Assembly (NCBI GenBank): GCA_036272735.1
Contig: DATAYF010000229.1
Span: 1 to 23,070 of the forward strand
Length of the DNA stretch: 23,070 nucleotides
Origin: DATAYF01 sp036272735
Lineage (GTDB): Bacteria > Chloroflexota > Ktedonobacteria > Ktedonobacterales > Ktedonobacteraceae
Reading direction: 5' to 3'
Shown here piece after piece: positions 1 through 7,481 of this stretch. The first letter of the stretch is position 1. Every line of letters begins with the position of its first letter. The notes under the pieces are model-generated. The model did not search any database. It was not told where the DNA came from and saw only the letters and a program-made list of their open reading frames with translations. Both the position numbers and the translations under genes were made by a program.

Positions 1-12
1 CGAAAGAGCAAG

Positions 13-50
13 AAAAAGCCCCTAGATCATTCATCATCCAGGGGCTTTTT
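13..50. terminator. Bidirectional intrinsic terminator
   Basis: An 11-bp perfect inverted repeat, AAAAAGCCCCT (13-23) and AGGGGCTTTTT (40-50), encloses a 16-nt loop. Read on the minus strand the stem is followed by TTTTTCTTGCTC, so it fits as the terminator of the coiled-coil gene ending at 113. Read on the plus strand it also ends in TTTTT and may serve a gene that lies left of the window. Confidence 0.8.
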
Positions 51-112
51 ATGTGGTCTAGCTTGTCACACTAATGGTTATGATTGCGAAGGTGGGAGAC
101 GAGCAGCAATGC

Positions 113-547
113 TTATTGCTTGGGTAAGCGTTCTAAAATCAGATTGAGCTTTTCATCCTGGGCGTCAAACCGTTTATCAACGCCATCAAACCGTTTATCA
201 ACGCCATCTAAGCGCTTATCCATCCCATCCAGCCGGGTATCGACGCCATCTAAGCGCTGGCGCATCTCAGTTTGTAGCCCGACAATTTTCCCGCCTTCTT
301 CGAGTTGGTGTTCTCTCAGTTCGGCAAGTTGCGCGTTTGTAAGATGGTCGTGTGTGATAAGGGCCTCAAATATCTTATCATATTTCTCGTTCAATTTCTC
401 TAGCTGTGTTTTATTGACTAATGCCCCTATTGCAATAGTTTGAAGTTCAATGGTTTTCTTGAGTTCAGCATGTTCTTGTTCAACGGTCTTTTTAAAATCA
501 GTGTGTTCTTGTTCAAGCATCTTTAATCGTTCTTCGATGGTTGGCAT
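113..547 (-). CDS. Coiled-coil protein with C-terminal seven-residue repeats
   Basis: Hypothetical protein of 144 residues. The chosen ATG at 547 has a GGAG Shine-Dalgarno (SD) about 10 nt upstream; a longer reading from 619 has no comparable site. The N-terminal half is Glu/Lys-rich and heptad-like (LEQEHTDFKKTVEQEHAELK), which predicts a coiled coil. Residues from about 95 hold five consecutive units of the form R-[LF]-D-G-[VM]-D-[KT], matched by 21-bp repeats in the DNA. There is no signal peptide, membrane segment or catalytic motif. Similar short repeat coiled-coil proteins are common as uncharacterised genes; a structural or partner-binding role is only a guess. The terminator at 13-50 lies just downstream. 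Confidence 0.75.
   Translation of the reverse strand: MPTIEERLKMLEQEHTDFKKTVEQEHAELKKTIELQTIAIGALVNKTQLEKLNEKYDKIFEALITHDHLTNAQLAELREHQLEEGGKIVGLQTEMRQRLDGVDTRLDGMDKRLDGVDKRFDGVDKRFDAQDEKLNLILERLPKQ
163..257. repeat. 21-bp tandem repeats inside the coiled-coil gene
   Basis: About 4.5 units of a 21-bp repeat, with a core such as CAAACCGTTTATCAACGCCAT, encode the R-[LF]-D-G-[VM]-D-[KT] peptide units. The units at 166-208 are almost identical at the DNA level, while those further right are more diverged. This suggests recent duplication at one end. Confidence 0.75.
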
Positions 548-579
548 ATTTACGATCTCCTCTCCTCTTCGCTGCTCGA

Positions 580-608
580 AGTATAGCATATAATGTTCAT
601 CCTTGGAA
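580..608 (-). promoter_or_regulatory. Possible promoter of the coiled-coil gene
   Basis: Minus-strand TTCCAA (603-608), a 17-nt spacer and TATACT (580-585) lie about 33 bp upstream of the ATG at 547. The -10 box is good and the -35 box is weak. Confidence 0.35.
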
Positions 609-634
609 CAGGAAAACATCTGATTGAAAAGTCA

Positions 635-770
635 TCCAGAGTGTAAATCCCAACATTAAACTGGCCACTTTTACAACAATTATCCTGGTGAACAAGCTGT
701 GCAGAATAGCTTACCCGCCAGGATATTTGTTGGACTTTCGCCATGATAATGTTAGGATTTACATCCAGAG
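635..770. mobile_element. MITE-like inverted-repeat element with 7-bp target duplication
   Basis: A 122-bp element at 642-763 has outer terminal repeats TGTAAATCCCAACATTA (642-658) and TAATGTTAGGATTTACA (747-763), matching at 16 of 17 positions when inverted. The similarity resumes further in: CAACAATTATCCTGG (674-688) against CCAGGATATTTGTTG (718-732), 14 of 15. The arms are therefore about 46 bp with an imperfect middle. The direct repeat TCCAGAG immediately flanks both ends (635-641 and 764-770). No transposase is present, so this is a non-autonomous derivative. TG...CA ends with a 7-bp duplication would be compatible with several IS families (IS21-like is a guess). Confidence 0.8.
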
Positions 771-810
771 GCTTTTTAGCGCTTAAAGAAGCAGTATTTT
801 GACACTAAAT

Positions 811-840
811 TTGACACCAAAGAGCTTGCATTTATATGAT
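811..840 (+). promoter_or_regulatory. Sigma70-type promoter upstream of the monooxygenase remnant
   Basis: A perfect -35 TTGACA (811-816), an 18-nt spacer and -10 TATGAT (835-840). The next plus-strand gene starts at 1010, so the leader would be about 160 nt. No riboswitch-like fold was recognised between them. Confidence 0.5.
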
Positions 841-1009
841 CCCTATTAGACAGCAATGGACAAAAATTTATCTCTCTTGCCGCTCAAAAACCGAAGAGAT
901 AAACCATATATAAACCCGTCTACCGTATGCTATACTCTCCTCAAAAGTATTCCATCCGCAGACAAAAATATACGATGCCACTCATAGGATACTTCAGGAG
1001 GGATAATCT

Positions 1010-1739
1010 ATGCGCATTGCCGCTAATCTTGGGCCTACTGGCAACTGGAATACCATACTGGCAGCCACACAAACTGCCGAAAAGCTCGGCTTCGATGCCA
1101 TCAGCTTCCTTGACCACTACCATACGCAAAAGCTAGAATGGCCTTATCTCTGCGGTTGGTCGCTCTATGGAGCACTGGCAATGGTCACTTCGCGCATTCA
1201 CCTGGTGCCTATGGTCATCGACCGCATGAACTACCTGCCAGGCGTGCTGGCAAAAGAGACCACCATGCTATCCATCGCCAGCGCAGGACGGTTTGAGCTT
1301 GGCATCGGTGCCGGTGACTTCTTTGAGGAGGCACACGCCTGGGGCGTACATTTGCCCGGTGCTCCGGCGCATCTGGACTGGCGAATTTGTGACCTTCGAA
1401 GGCGAGCAATTGCATCTAGCCAATGCCGCCTCGACGCCTGCACCTCCCACACCACCATGGATCATCGTCGGCGCGGGCCGTTCGTGCCGTGTCATTCGTA
1501 GCGCCGTGGAGTATGCCGACGAAATCAACGTGTACGCCGACGATGTAATTATCAACTTTGCGCGCCAGGAAATCACCGCTGCCCAACGCGCCATTACCTT
1601 GTCCGCATACGTGTGGGATTGGCCTGAAAACATCGCCGCAAGGCTAACCGCCTGGGAACAATTAGGAGTGGAACGAACATTTTTGACCTTCTGGGACCCC
1701 TTTGATACGCTTCCCCAGGCCGCCATGTTTATGAGGTAA
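1010..1739 (+). pseudogene. Luciferase-like monooxygenase, frameshifted and shortened
   Basis: The intact ancestor would be an FMN/F420-dependent luciferase-family TIM-barrel oxidoreductase. The start is well supported (AGGAGGGATAATCT before ATG 1010). The first part reads MRIAANLGPTGNWNTIL and continues through a typical ELGIGAGDFFEEAHAWGV segment in frame 2, up to about 1370. Homology then continues in frame 3 from about 1380 (WTGEFVTFEGEQLHLANAAS, later VEYADEINVYADD) to a stop at 1737-1739. The family normally has about 20-25 residues between these parts (the E-R-...-EAL-...-LW stretch), so a deletion with net frame change is likely. The combined reading is only about 240 residues, against about 300 or more in the family. 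A sequencing error alone would not explain the missing segment. Confidence 0.75.
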
Positions 1740-1777
1740 GCAAATGCAGTTTTCACAGCAGATGCAGTTTTAGCTTG

Positions 1778-1824
1778 CATGGAATGAACCACACTTGACC
1801 CCGTGGGCATTCCATGTATATCAT
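1778..1824 (+). promoter_or_regulatory. Promoter with overlapping inverted repeat before the MFS gene
   Basis: TTGACC (1795-1800), an 18-nt spacer and TATCAT (1819-1824) form a plausible promoter 70 bp ahead of the MFS start. A perfect 9-bp inverted repeat, CATGGAATG (1778-1786) and CATTCCATG (1808-1816), brackets the -35 box, which is where a dimeric repressor operator would sit. No T-run follows, so it is not a terminator. Confidence 0.4.
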
Positions 1825-1895
1825 ATTCTATATACCCAACCATTTGCGCCAACAATAGCAATAAACTCCAAACGCTTATAAAGGATTATTCCCTC

Positions 1896-3149
1896 ATGTC
1901 ATTGACGCGCCGTGGCCTACTACAGACGCCAGGAAGCATACGAATTATCGCCTCGCTATTCATCAATTCGCTTGGTTCGGGTCTATACATACCCTTTTCA
2001 CTGCTCTATTTTCACATGGTTGGCGGCTTACCCATCACGCTCATTGGCCTGGGATTAACCAGCGCAACCCTCGTCAGCTTGCCCGTCTCGCCCATCACGG
2101 GTACGCTTACCAATCGCATTGGGACGCTCAAAACACTGACCCTCAGCTTGCTACTCCAAGGTCTGGGGTTCATCGGCTATCTCTTCGTGCATTCGTTTCC
2201 CATCTTATTCATCATGGCACTTCTCGTGACAGGTGGCACACGCATGTTCTGGGTAGCCTTCCCCACTTTTATTGCTGATCTATCAGCGAAAGGCCAACGC
2301 GATAGCTGGTATGGTTTGATGGCCTCTGCACAAAACGCGGGCATTGCCCTGGCGGGATTGCTTGCGGGACTGATTGTAACCATCGGCGGAAATCTAGGCT
2401 ATCACGTGCTGATCGCAGCCAACGCGGCCAGTTTCGTCATCGCCGCCCTCCTCCTCATCGGCTTGCACGACACACGTCACCAGACGATGCATAGCCCATC
2501 GTCAAACGCCACGGGGTATCGCGCTCTACTACAAGATCGCACCTATATTGGCGTCTTGCTGTGCAGTATTGTTTTTATCTTATGCGCCATCGTGATCATC
2601 GATATTTTACCAATCTACCTTGTCGAAACGCTGCACCTGTCCGTATGGACGGTTGGAGCATCATTCACGATAAGTACCGTACTCCTGGTCATATTACAAC
2701 CACTCGCGGTAGCACTAACCAGGCCGTACCGGCGTACACGCATCGTAATGCTAGCGGGTCTCATCTGGTTCGCATCGGCTATGCTCTATGCACTGGCTCT
2801 CGCAATACCTTTCTGGCTATTAATACCTTTCGTCTTTCTCGTCATCGCCTTTTATAGTTGTGGCGAACTATTTTACACCCCAACCATCAACGCATTCGTG
2901 GCAGAATTTGGCTCACAGCACCAGCGCAGTCGTTACATCGCCGCTTATCAATTGGTTGCCTGGGGCGGGGGTAGCGCCATTGCCCCCGCCTTTTTTACCC
3001 AACTGCTGAGTCTGGGACCGCTCTATCTGTGGGGCACAGTGGCAGGCATGGCCCTGGTTGCAACATTCGCCTTCATCTGGCTAGAACGACACATGCCAGA
3101 GCAAGCGGTGTATAAAAGTGAAACGTTATTGGAAAAGACACGCGAGTAG
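1896..3149 (+). CDS. MFS transporter (12-TM, drug/sugar-efflux type)
   Basis: Protein of 417 residues from ATG 1896, preceded by AAAGGA; an upstream in-frame ATG at 1803 lacks an SD and would add a non-hydrophobic stretch. About twelve hydrophobic helices fill the sequence. It has an MFS-like loop 2-3 (SPITGTLTNRIGTLKTL) with the usual small-residue/G...R-G layout. It probably exports a small molecule by proton antiport. The substrate cannot be read from the sequence. It follows the decayed monooxygenase on the same strand but has its own promoter, so functional coupling is uncertain. Confidence 0.85.
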   Translation: MSLTRRGLLQTPGSIRIIASLFINSLGSGLYIPFSLLYFHMVGGLPITLIGLGLTSATLVSLPVSPITGTLTNRIGTLKTLTLSLLLQGLGFIGYLFVHSFPILFIMALLVTGGTRMFWVAFPTFIADLSAKGQRDSWYGLMASAQNAGIALAGLLAGLIVTIGGNLGYHVLIAANAASFVIAALLLIGLHDTRHQTMHSPSSNATGYRALLQDRTYIGVLLCSIVFILCAIVIIDILPIYLVETLHLSVWTVGASFTISTVLLVILQPLAVALTRPYRRTRIVMLAGLIWFASAMLYALALAIPFWLLIPFVFLVIAFYSCGELFYTPTINAFVAEFGSQHQRSRYIAAYQLVAWGGGSAIAPAFFTQLLSLGPLYLWGTVAGMALVATFAFIWLERHMPEQAVYKSETLLEKTRE

Positions 3150-3190
3150 GCAAATACACCCTTGATGACAAGCACGCATTATGCCAAACT

Positions 3191-3760
3191 TCATACGACG
3201 CCATGCCATTCATCCCTGAGCAATCCAAAATAGTATTCGTCCTCGAAACAATCACGGAAGTAGTAGCGCTGGCGCAGGTTTCCCTCGTAGGTGAAGCCGA
3301 GCTTGAGCAACAGGCCCTTGGAGCGCTCGTTCACGATATCAATGATCGCCTCAACACGATGCAACCCCATTTCGGCAAAACCATAGGTCAGGATGGCAGA
3401 CATCGCCTCACTCATTATGCCTTTTCCCCAATAAGCACGATTGAGTTCATAGCCTGTTTCGACACGGCGAAAACCCACGTCAAATCTGTGAAAGCTGCAC
3501 GAGCCAATCAGTCGATCTTCATCATGAAGCGCGATTCCCCAGCGGATAGCCTCCCGACAGGCGTAATCCGTTTGTATTCGCTCGATCAACTTCTGCGTCT
3601 CGTCGAGAGATTGATGAGGCTCGTGCCCATAAAATTGCGTGACTTCCCGATCAGAAAGGATCGCAAAGAACGCTTCTGCATCGTTCGGGTGGATTTGTCG
3701 CAAGAGCAAGCGCTTTGTGGTCAGGACTGGGAAGCTAGTAAAGGCTGTATCAATGCTCAT
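3191..3760 (-). CDS. GNAT-family N-acetyltransferase (RimJ/RimL-like)
   Basis: Protein of 189 residues, the usual length of the RimJ/RimL/ribosomal-protein-Ala acetyltransferase branch, with SD AGAGGAG about 9 nt before ATG 3760. The N-terminal TTKRLLLRQIHPNDAEAFF is typical of this branch. The acetyl-CoA-binding segment is visible at about 108-125 (ELNRAYWGKGIMSEAM, the R/Q-x-x-G-x-G/A signature region). It is followed by the conserved GLHRVEA-I-x-x-x-N-E-R-S-x-x-L-L-x-K-L-GF segment. It would acetylate an amino group on a protein or small molecule; the substrate is unknown. It converges with the MFS gene, with 41 bp between their stops. Confidence 0.9.
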   Translation of the reverse strand: MSIDTAFTSFPVLTTKRLLLRQIHPNDAEAFFAILSDREVTQFYGHEPHQSLDETQKLIERIQTDYACREAIRWGIALHDEDRLIGSCSFHRFDVGFRRVETGYELNRAYWGKGIMSEAMSAILTYGFAEMGLHRVEAIIDIVNERSKGLLLKLGFTYEGNLRQRYYFRDCFEDEYYFGLLRDEWHGVV

Positions 3761-4150
3761 ACAAATGACTCCTCTATAAAACAGATAGTTCCTATCGTAG
3801 CATATCTATGCAGTTTTTACCTTATTATCGATTGTGTATCAGTTTGTTTTTGTTGCAAGGAACTCAAAGTGATATAGAATCGCATTATTTGGTCCTCACA
3901 GTATAATAGAAACAGAACATATTGCAAGTGACTTTCACTTACAGCATGTTCAATACCATTGGATACAGACGCTTGAAGATGCCGTGTTTTACCACAGGAG
4001 TGCATTTTTTGAGCAATATTCCTGGATGAAACAGATTGCTTCGTCTACGGATGTCAAATGGATCAGGGTTCGCTTTTCCAACAATAAACACACTAAAAAT
4101 ATTAAAAAAAATGAAACGTATCACCTACAATCGAGAAAGGATCTAAAACA
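3761..4150. other. 390-bp intergenic region between GNAT and RiPP-like genes
   Basis: AT-rich divergent spacer that must contain the promoters of both flanking genes. A TATAAT at 3902-3907 has no good -35 partner. A perfect short inverted repeat AAGTGA-CTT-TCACTT lies at 3926-3940. No coding signal, known RNA fold or terminator was found. Confidence 0.5.
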
Positions 4151-4396
4151 ATGAAAAATCTCTTCCACAAATCTACTACTGTTACTCCCGCTCTTACGGA
4201 GGAGCTAGTGGTAGAAGAACTCAGCGAACAAGATCTGGAACAGGTCACGGGCGGCTATGGTCATGGCTGGGGTCATGAAGATGGCCAGAATCGTGAAGGT
4301 GGCCGGTATTATTGGCAGCGTTGGTATCGCTACCATCATGGTCACTACGGTCATGGTTGGGATGACCGAGATGACCGCCGGAGATGGTATCGCTAA
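4151..4396 (+). CDS. RiPP-like precursor peptide with double-Gly leader and His/Tyr/Trp-rich core
   Basis: Protein of 81 residues, SD GAAAGGA about 11 nt before ATG 4151. Residues 1-35 resemble a double-glycine leader: acidic, ending EELSEQDLEQVTGG, the pattern cleaved by C39-peptidase/PCAT exporters. Residues 36-81 form a core with 9 Gly, 9 Arg, 7 Tyr, 6 His, 5 Trp and 5 Asp, and no Cys, Ser, Thr, Lys or aliphatic residues. The pentapeptide YGHGW occurs twice (36-40 and 66-70). The core cannot form lanthionine, thiazole or sactionine links, so modification, if any, would target Tyr, Trp or His, or the peptide may bind metal. No modifying enzyme, protease or exporter lies in the window. A strong terminator follows at 4426. 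Confidence 0.7.
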   Translation: MKNLFHKSTTVTPALTEELVVEELSEQDLEQVTGGYGHGWGHEDGQNREGGRYYWQRWYRYHHGHYGHGWDDRDDRRRWYR

Positions 4397-4425
4397 GACC
4401 ATCTCCGCTAAGGCTAAGAAAAAGC

Positions 4426-4459
4426 AGAGGACAGGTATCTTAACGGATACCTGTCCTCT
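4426..4459. terminator. Strong bidirectional intrinsic terminator
   Basis: A perfect 14-bp stem, AGAGGACAGGTATC (4426-4439) and GATACCTGTCCTCT (4446-4459), with a 6-nt loop. On the plus strand it is followed by TTATTAT, closing the RiPP-like gene. On the minus strand it is followed by GCTTTTTCTT and would end the arg/his operon beyond the HAD remnant. Confidence 0.9.
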
Positions 4460-4476
4460 TTATTATGCTCAAAGTA

Positions 4477-4987
4477 CTAAACACGTATCTGACCTCTAAG
4501 AAACGGTACACGGATCAATACTGGATGCATGCCAACAGCACTGGCACCAACCAACTCATTGCTGCCACCATCGCCCCATAAAGAGACATTCCCGTGACTC
4601 AACCTCCAAACGTTCGCAGGCGCGCATAAAAATACGTGGATCAGGTTTTTTTAGGCCAACCGAGCAAGAGAAAATAGACACATCGATCAGTCAGTGCGGC
4701 GAGTGGCGTCGTAGGCCAGATTACTGGTACTTCAGAGGCGCAATCGGTAATCAGCCCTACCTTATCACCCTCTGACTTGAGCAGTTTCAACGTGTCAAGC
4801 GTGCCATGGCGGGAACCAGAACTTGTTGTGTAAACACAAAGCGCATATGTGCTGCTTTGTGTACTTGCTCACTTGTAGGGAAAACCCCAAGCTGCTGACA
4901 AATATACTCAATGACAGCTTCAGTAGAAGGCAATTGTCCAGTCGAGCGCAAGACCCAGGTATCCATATTCCACATCTGCATAAACAC
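4477..4987 (-). pseudogene. Decayed HAD-family hydrolase at the end of the his operon
   Basis: Translation of the minus strand gives HAD fragments in changing frames. First comes a cap/helical part (PSTEAVIEYICQQLGVFPTS) to about 4797. After a shift comes DTLKLLKSEGDKVGLITDC with SEVP (HAD motif II region), then a break at about 4660. Next is KPDPRIFMRACERL with the motif III Lys, then another shift. Last is DGGSNELVGASAVGMHPVLI (motif IV region). The N-terminal DxDGT nucleophile motif is absent, apparently lost at the junction with hisIE. There are at least three disruptions. It starts 14 bp after the hisIE stop on the same strand, so it was probably the last gene of that operon. The natural substrate is unknown. 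Confidence 0.8.
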
Positions 4988-5001
4988 CTACGACGAAGCC
5001 G

Positions 5002-5949
5002 CTACTCCACCAGCCCCCTGCGACGCATCTGCGCTATATCAAATTCGGCCGGGGCAAGCGGACTCACTTCGGCGCTGGCACAGGCCCAACCCACGCAGGC
5101 AAAACCCAGGCGCAACCCGCGTATGACCTCCGCTTGCTCTTCGCTAGCAACAAAGGTGCCGCATTCCTGGCGCAGCTCGATAATGCCGGTTTCGTCGTAA
5201 TGCGCCTGGTAGCCCTCCAACAGCGCGGCGTGTGGGGCAAATACCTCGTAGGAAATATTGAGCGAAGTTGCCAGCACAAACAACCAGTAACTGACCTGGC
5301 TGCCCTCTAGCGCCGTATCCGCCTGTCGCCCCGTGTGCATGTGGATGCCGCTCTGCACATCGGCCAGTTCTTGCAACTCATCAGCCAGGCGCGATCCCAG
5401 GTAACTTTGATCGCGCTCCTGAAGCAAACGCGAGGTATTGGACTGCTCGCTCAGATCGTTCTCGCGCAAATATGTATACACGTCATACAGCGTGCGCAAA
5501 TCCTCTTCCAGTTGAGACTCAAGCTCCTGGGATACCGCTGGTATACTCTGTGAAGGTACCGAGTGAGCTTGCTGATAGACTGTCGCGGGATCGAAGATAC
5601 GCTCTGCCACTGTTTGATACGAACCATCGGGCATGAGGCGGCGATAGTAACAGCTACGATACCCTTCGTGGCAGGCCGCGTCCCCGTGCTGCACGACGCG
5701 TATTAACAGACTATTCTCCTCACAATTCACAAAAATGCCTTTGACTTCCTGCACATTGCCCGATTGCTCACCCTTGCGCCAGATGGCATTGCGCGAACGA
5801 CTAAAAAAGTGGGTGTAGCCCTGCTCCAACGTAAGCTGAAACGCTTCCTGGTTCATGAAAGCCATCATAAGCACCTCACCAGAAGCGTCGTCTACGATCA
5901 CCGCAGGCATAAGCCCCTGCCGATCAAATTGCAACCCCGTTGCTTGCAT
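5002..5949 (-). CDS. hisI: Phosphoribosyl-AMP cyclohydrolase with divergent HisE/MazG-like C-terminal domain
   Basis: Protein of 315 residues from ATG 5949 (AGGAGG 9 nt upstream; a GTG three bases earlier is in frame). Residues 1-110 are HisI, which opens the purine ring of phosphoribosyl-AMP in histidine synthesis. They include WRKGEQSGN (57-65), the variant NCEEN in place of DCDxD (75-79), and ACHEGYRSC (92-100), keeping the three Cys expected for zinc (76, 93, 100). Residues about 141-250 are helical and resemble an all-alpha NTP pyrophosphatase, the place where HisE sits in HisIE fusions. The acidic metal motif there is only partial (D190, E191, E194, E215, with Gln where Asp is expected), and another 65 residues follow. 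The first domain is secure; HisE activity is inferred from position. The start lies four bases past the hisF stop. Confidence 0.88.
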   Translation of the reverse strand: MQATGLQFDRQGLMPAVIVDDASGEVLMMAFMNQEAFQLTLEQGYTHFFSRSRNAIWRKGEQSGNVQEVKGIFVNCEENSLLIRVVQHGDAACHEGYRSCYYRRLMPDGSYQTVAERIFDPATVYQQAHSVPSQSIPAVSQELESQLEEDLRTLYDVYTYLRENDLSEQSNTSRLLQERDQSYLGSRLADELQELADVQSGIHMHTGRQADTALEGSQVSYWLFVLATSLNISYEVFAPHAALLEGYQAHYDETGIIELRQECGTFVASEEQAEVIRGLRLGFACVGWACASAEVSPLAPAEFDIAQMRRRGLVE

Positions 5950-5953
5950 CACA

Positions 5954-6751
5954 TCACACCTCCTGCGTGTCTACTGCCTGGGCAGGCCAGGGACGCACAA
6001 CGACACCCTTCTCACTCAGATATTGCTTCACATCACGGACACGATACTCGCCAAAGTGAAAGATCGAAGCAGCCAGCACCGCATCAGCGCCGCCAAGCGT
6101 CAGGCCCGTGTAAAAATGCTCAAGTGTACCAACGCCCCCCGAAGCAATCACCGGCACGGTCACGGCATTGGCGATTTTGGCCGTCAACGTAAGGTCGTAG
6201 CCCTGCTTCGTACCATCACGGTCCATGCTGGTCAGTAGAATTTCGCCCGCACCCAGCGCCACGCCGCGCTCCGCCCATTCGACCGCGTCAAGCCCCGTTG
6301 CCGTACGACCCCCATGCACAAAAATTTCGTAGCCGCTGGGCATGTCGGCATTGGCACGCGCATCGATTGCCAACACAATGCACTGTGCCCCAAACTGCTC
6401 AGAACCGGCCGTAATCAAGCCTGGATGCAAAACCGCCGACGTATTCAGCGAGGTCTTGTCCGCACCAGCCCCCAGCGTGGTGCGAATATCTTCCACGGTG
6501 CGAATGCCACCACCAACGGTAATTGGAATAAAGACCTGCTCAGCCGTGCGGCGAACGACATCGAGGATGGTGGCGCGATTTTCGTACGACGCTTTGATAT
6601 CGAGAAAAACGACCTCGTCGGCCCCCTCTTGATCGTAAAACGCCGCCAGTTCAACAGGATCGCCAGCATCGCGTAAATTCACGAAGTTGACGCCCTTGAC
6701 CACGCGTCCATCCGCAACGTCCAGGCACGGAATAATACGCTTCGTCAGCAT
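5954..6751 (-). CDS. hisF: Imidazole glycerol phosphate synthase cyclase subunit
   Basis: Protein of 265 residues, slightly longer than the usual 250-258. It is a (beta/alpha)8 barrel. The N-terminus MLTKRIIPCLDVADGRVVKGVNF is diagnostic, with the catalytic Asp in CLDV and the second in the AIDAR segment. GGGIRTVED and the later ASGGVGTLEHF bind the two phosphates of PRFAR. With HisH it uses ammonia from glutamine to make imidazole-glycerol phosphate and AICAR in the cytoplasm. SD GGAAGGAAGC precedes the ATG. It lies 10 bp after hisA. Confidence 0.97.
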   Translation of the reverse strand: MLTKRIIPCLDVADGRVVKGVNFVNLRDAGDPVELAAFYDQEGADEVVFLDIKASYENRATILDVVRRTAEQVFIPITVGGGIRTVEDIRTTLGAGADKTSLNTSAVLHPGLITAGSEQFGAQCIVLAIDARANADMPSGYEIFVHGGRTATGLDAVEWAERGVALGAGEILLTSMDRDGTKQGYDLTLTAKIANAVTVPVIASGGVGTLEHFYTGLTLGGADAVLAASIFHFGEYRVRDVKQYLSEKGVVVRPWPAQAVDTQEV

Positions 6752-6761
6752 GCTTCCTTCC

Positions 6762-7481
6762 TTACTTTCTTTCGACCGCCTGTATGACCGTCGCTAAATC
6801 CATATCACCAGTGTACAAGGCCTTGCCCACAATGGCACCTTCAACGCCCAGAGCCGCCAATGCCTGCAAATCGGCCAGGGAACGCGCACCGCCCGAACCG
6901 ATGATCGCGCTGGTGGTCGCCAGGCACATCTCAGCCAGCGACTCAAAATTGGGTCCATTCATCGCGCCATCGCGCGAAATATCGGTGTAGACGAAGCGTT
7001 TCACACCCAGCGCACTCAGTTGAATAGCCAGGTCAGCCGCTTGTATGCGCGAGGTTTCCAACCAGCCAGAGATAGCCACCCAGCCATCACGCGCATCAAT
7101 GCCAACGACGATTTTCTCTCCCCAGCGCGCCAGAGCCTCTTGTAATAATGCCAGATTCGTAATCGCTATTGTACCAAGAATCACCCGATCAACGCCCACA
7201 TCCAGGACACGTTCGATATGTTCCAATGAACGCATACCGCCGCCAATCTCGATATGCAGATGGGTCGCCGTGCGCATGCGTCGAACAATATCCAGGTTGA
7301 CGGGAGCACCCTGGATGGCCCCGTCGAGGTCCACCACGTGCAGCCAACTGGCACCGGCACCTTGCCAGCGCAAAGCAACCTCCACCGGATCATCGCCATA
7401 GCGCGTCAATTGCGCGTAATCGCCCTGGTACAGCCGCACACAATGACCGTCCTTAATATCAATAGCGGGAAGAATGATCAT
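6762..7481 (-). CDS. hisA: ProFAR isomerase
   Basis: Protein of 239 residues from ATG 7481. This start is preferred over an in-frame GTG at 7493 because GAGGTGGGTAAAGGG precedes it and it overlaps the hisH stop as ATGA. It is a half-barrel duplication like HisF. MIILPAIDIKDGHCVRLYQGD carries the catalytic Asp 8, and GIDARDG carries the second. GGGMRSLE and GSGGARSLADL are the phosphate-binding loops. It converts ProFAR to PRFAR, the fourth step of histidine synthesis. Ends with the ordinary C-terminus AIVGKALYTGDMDL. Confidence 0.97.
   Translation of the reverse strand: MIILPAIDIKDGHCVRLYQGDYAQLTRYGDDPVEVALRWQGAGASWLHVVDLDGAIQGAPVNLDIVRRMRTATHLHIEIGGGMRSLEHIERVLDVGVDRVILGTIAITNLALLQEALARWGEKIVVGIDARDGWVAISGWLETSRIQAADLAIQLSALGVKRFVYTDISRDGAMNGPNFESLAEMCLATTSAIIGSGGARSLADLQALAALGVEGAIVGKALYTGDMDLATVIQAVERK

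Noticed and set aside
163..257. CRISPR-like spacing of short direct repeats
   Set aside because: Units are contiguous 21-bp coding repeats without spacers, in the frame of the coiled-coil gene.
550..744. Small minus-strand open frame of 64 codons
   Set aside because: It lies mostly inside the inverted-repeat element and has no SD or recognisable protein.
3203..3877. Plus-strand open frame of 224 codons
   Set aside because: Antisense to the well-supported GNAT gene; its translation resembles no family.
4257..4499. Overlapping plus-strand open frame in the RiPP region
   Set aside because: Frame shadow of the RiPP-like gene; no SD, and it runs through the terminator.
5002..5949. NCEEN in place of DCDxD in HisI taken as a broken active site
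   Set aside because: From memory this variant is common in HisI of cyanobacteria and others, with the zinc cysteines kept, so it is likely functional.
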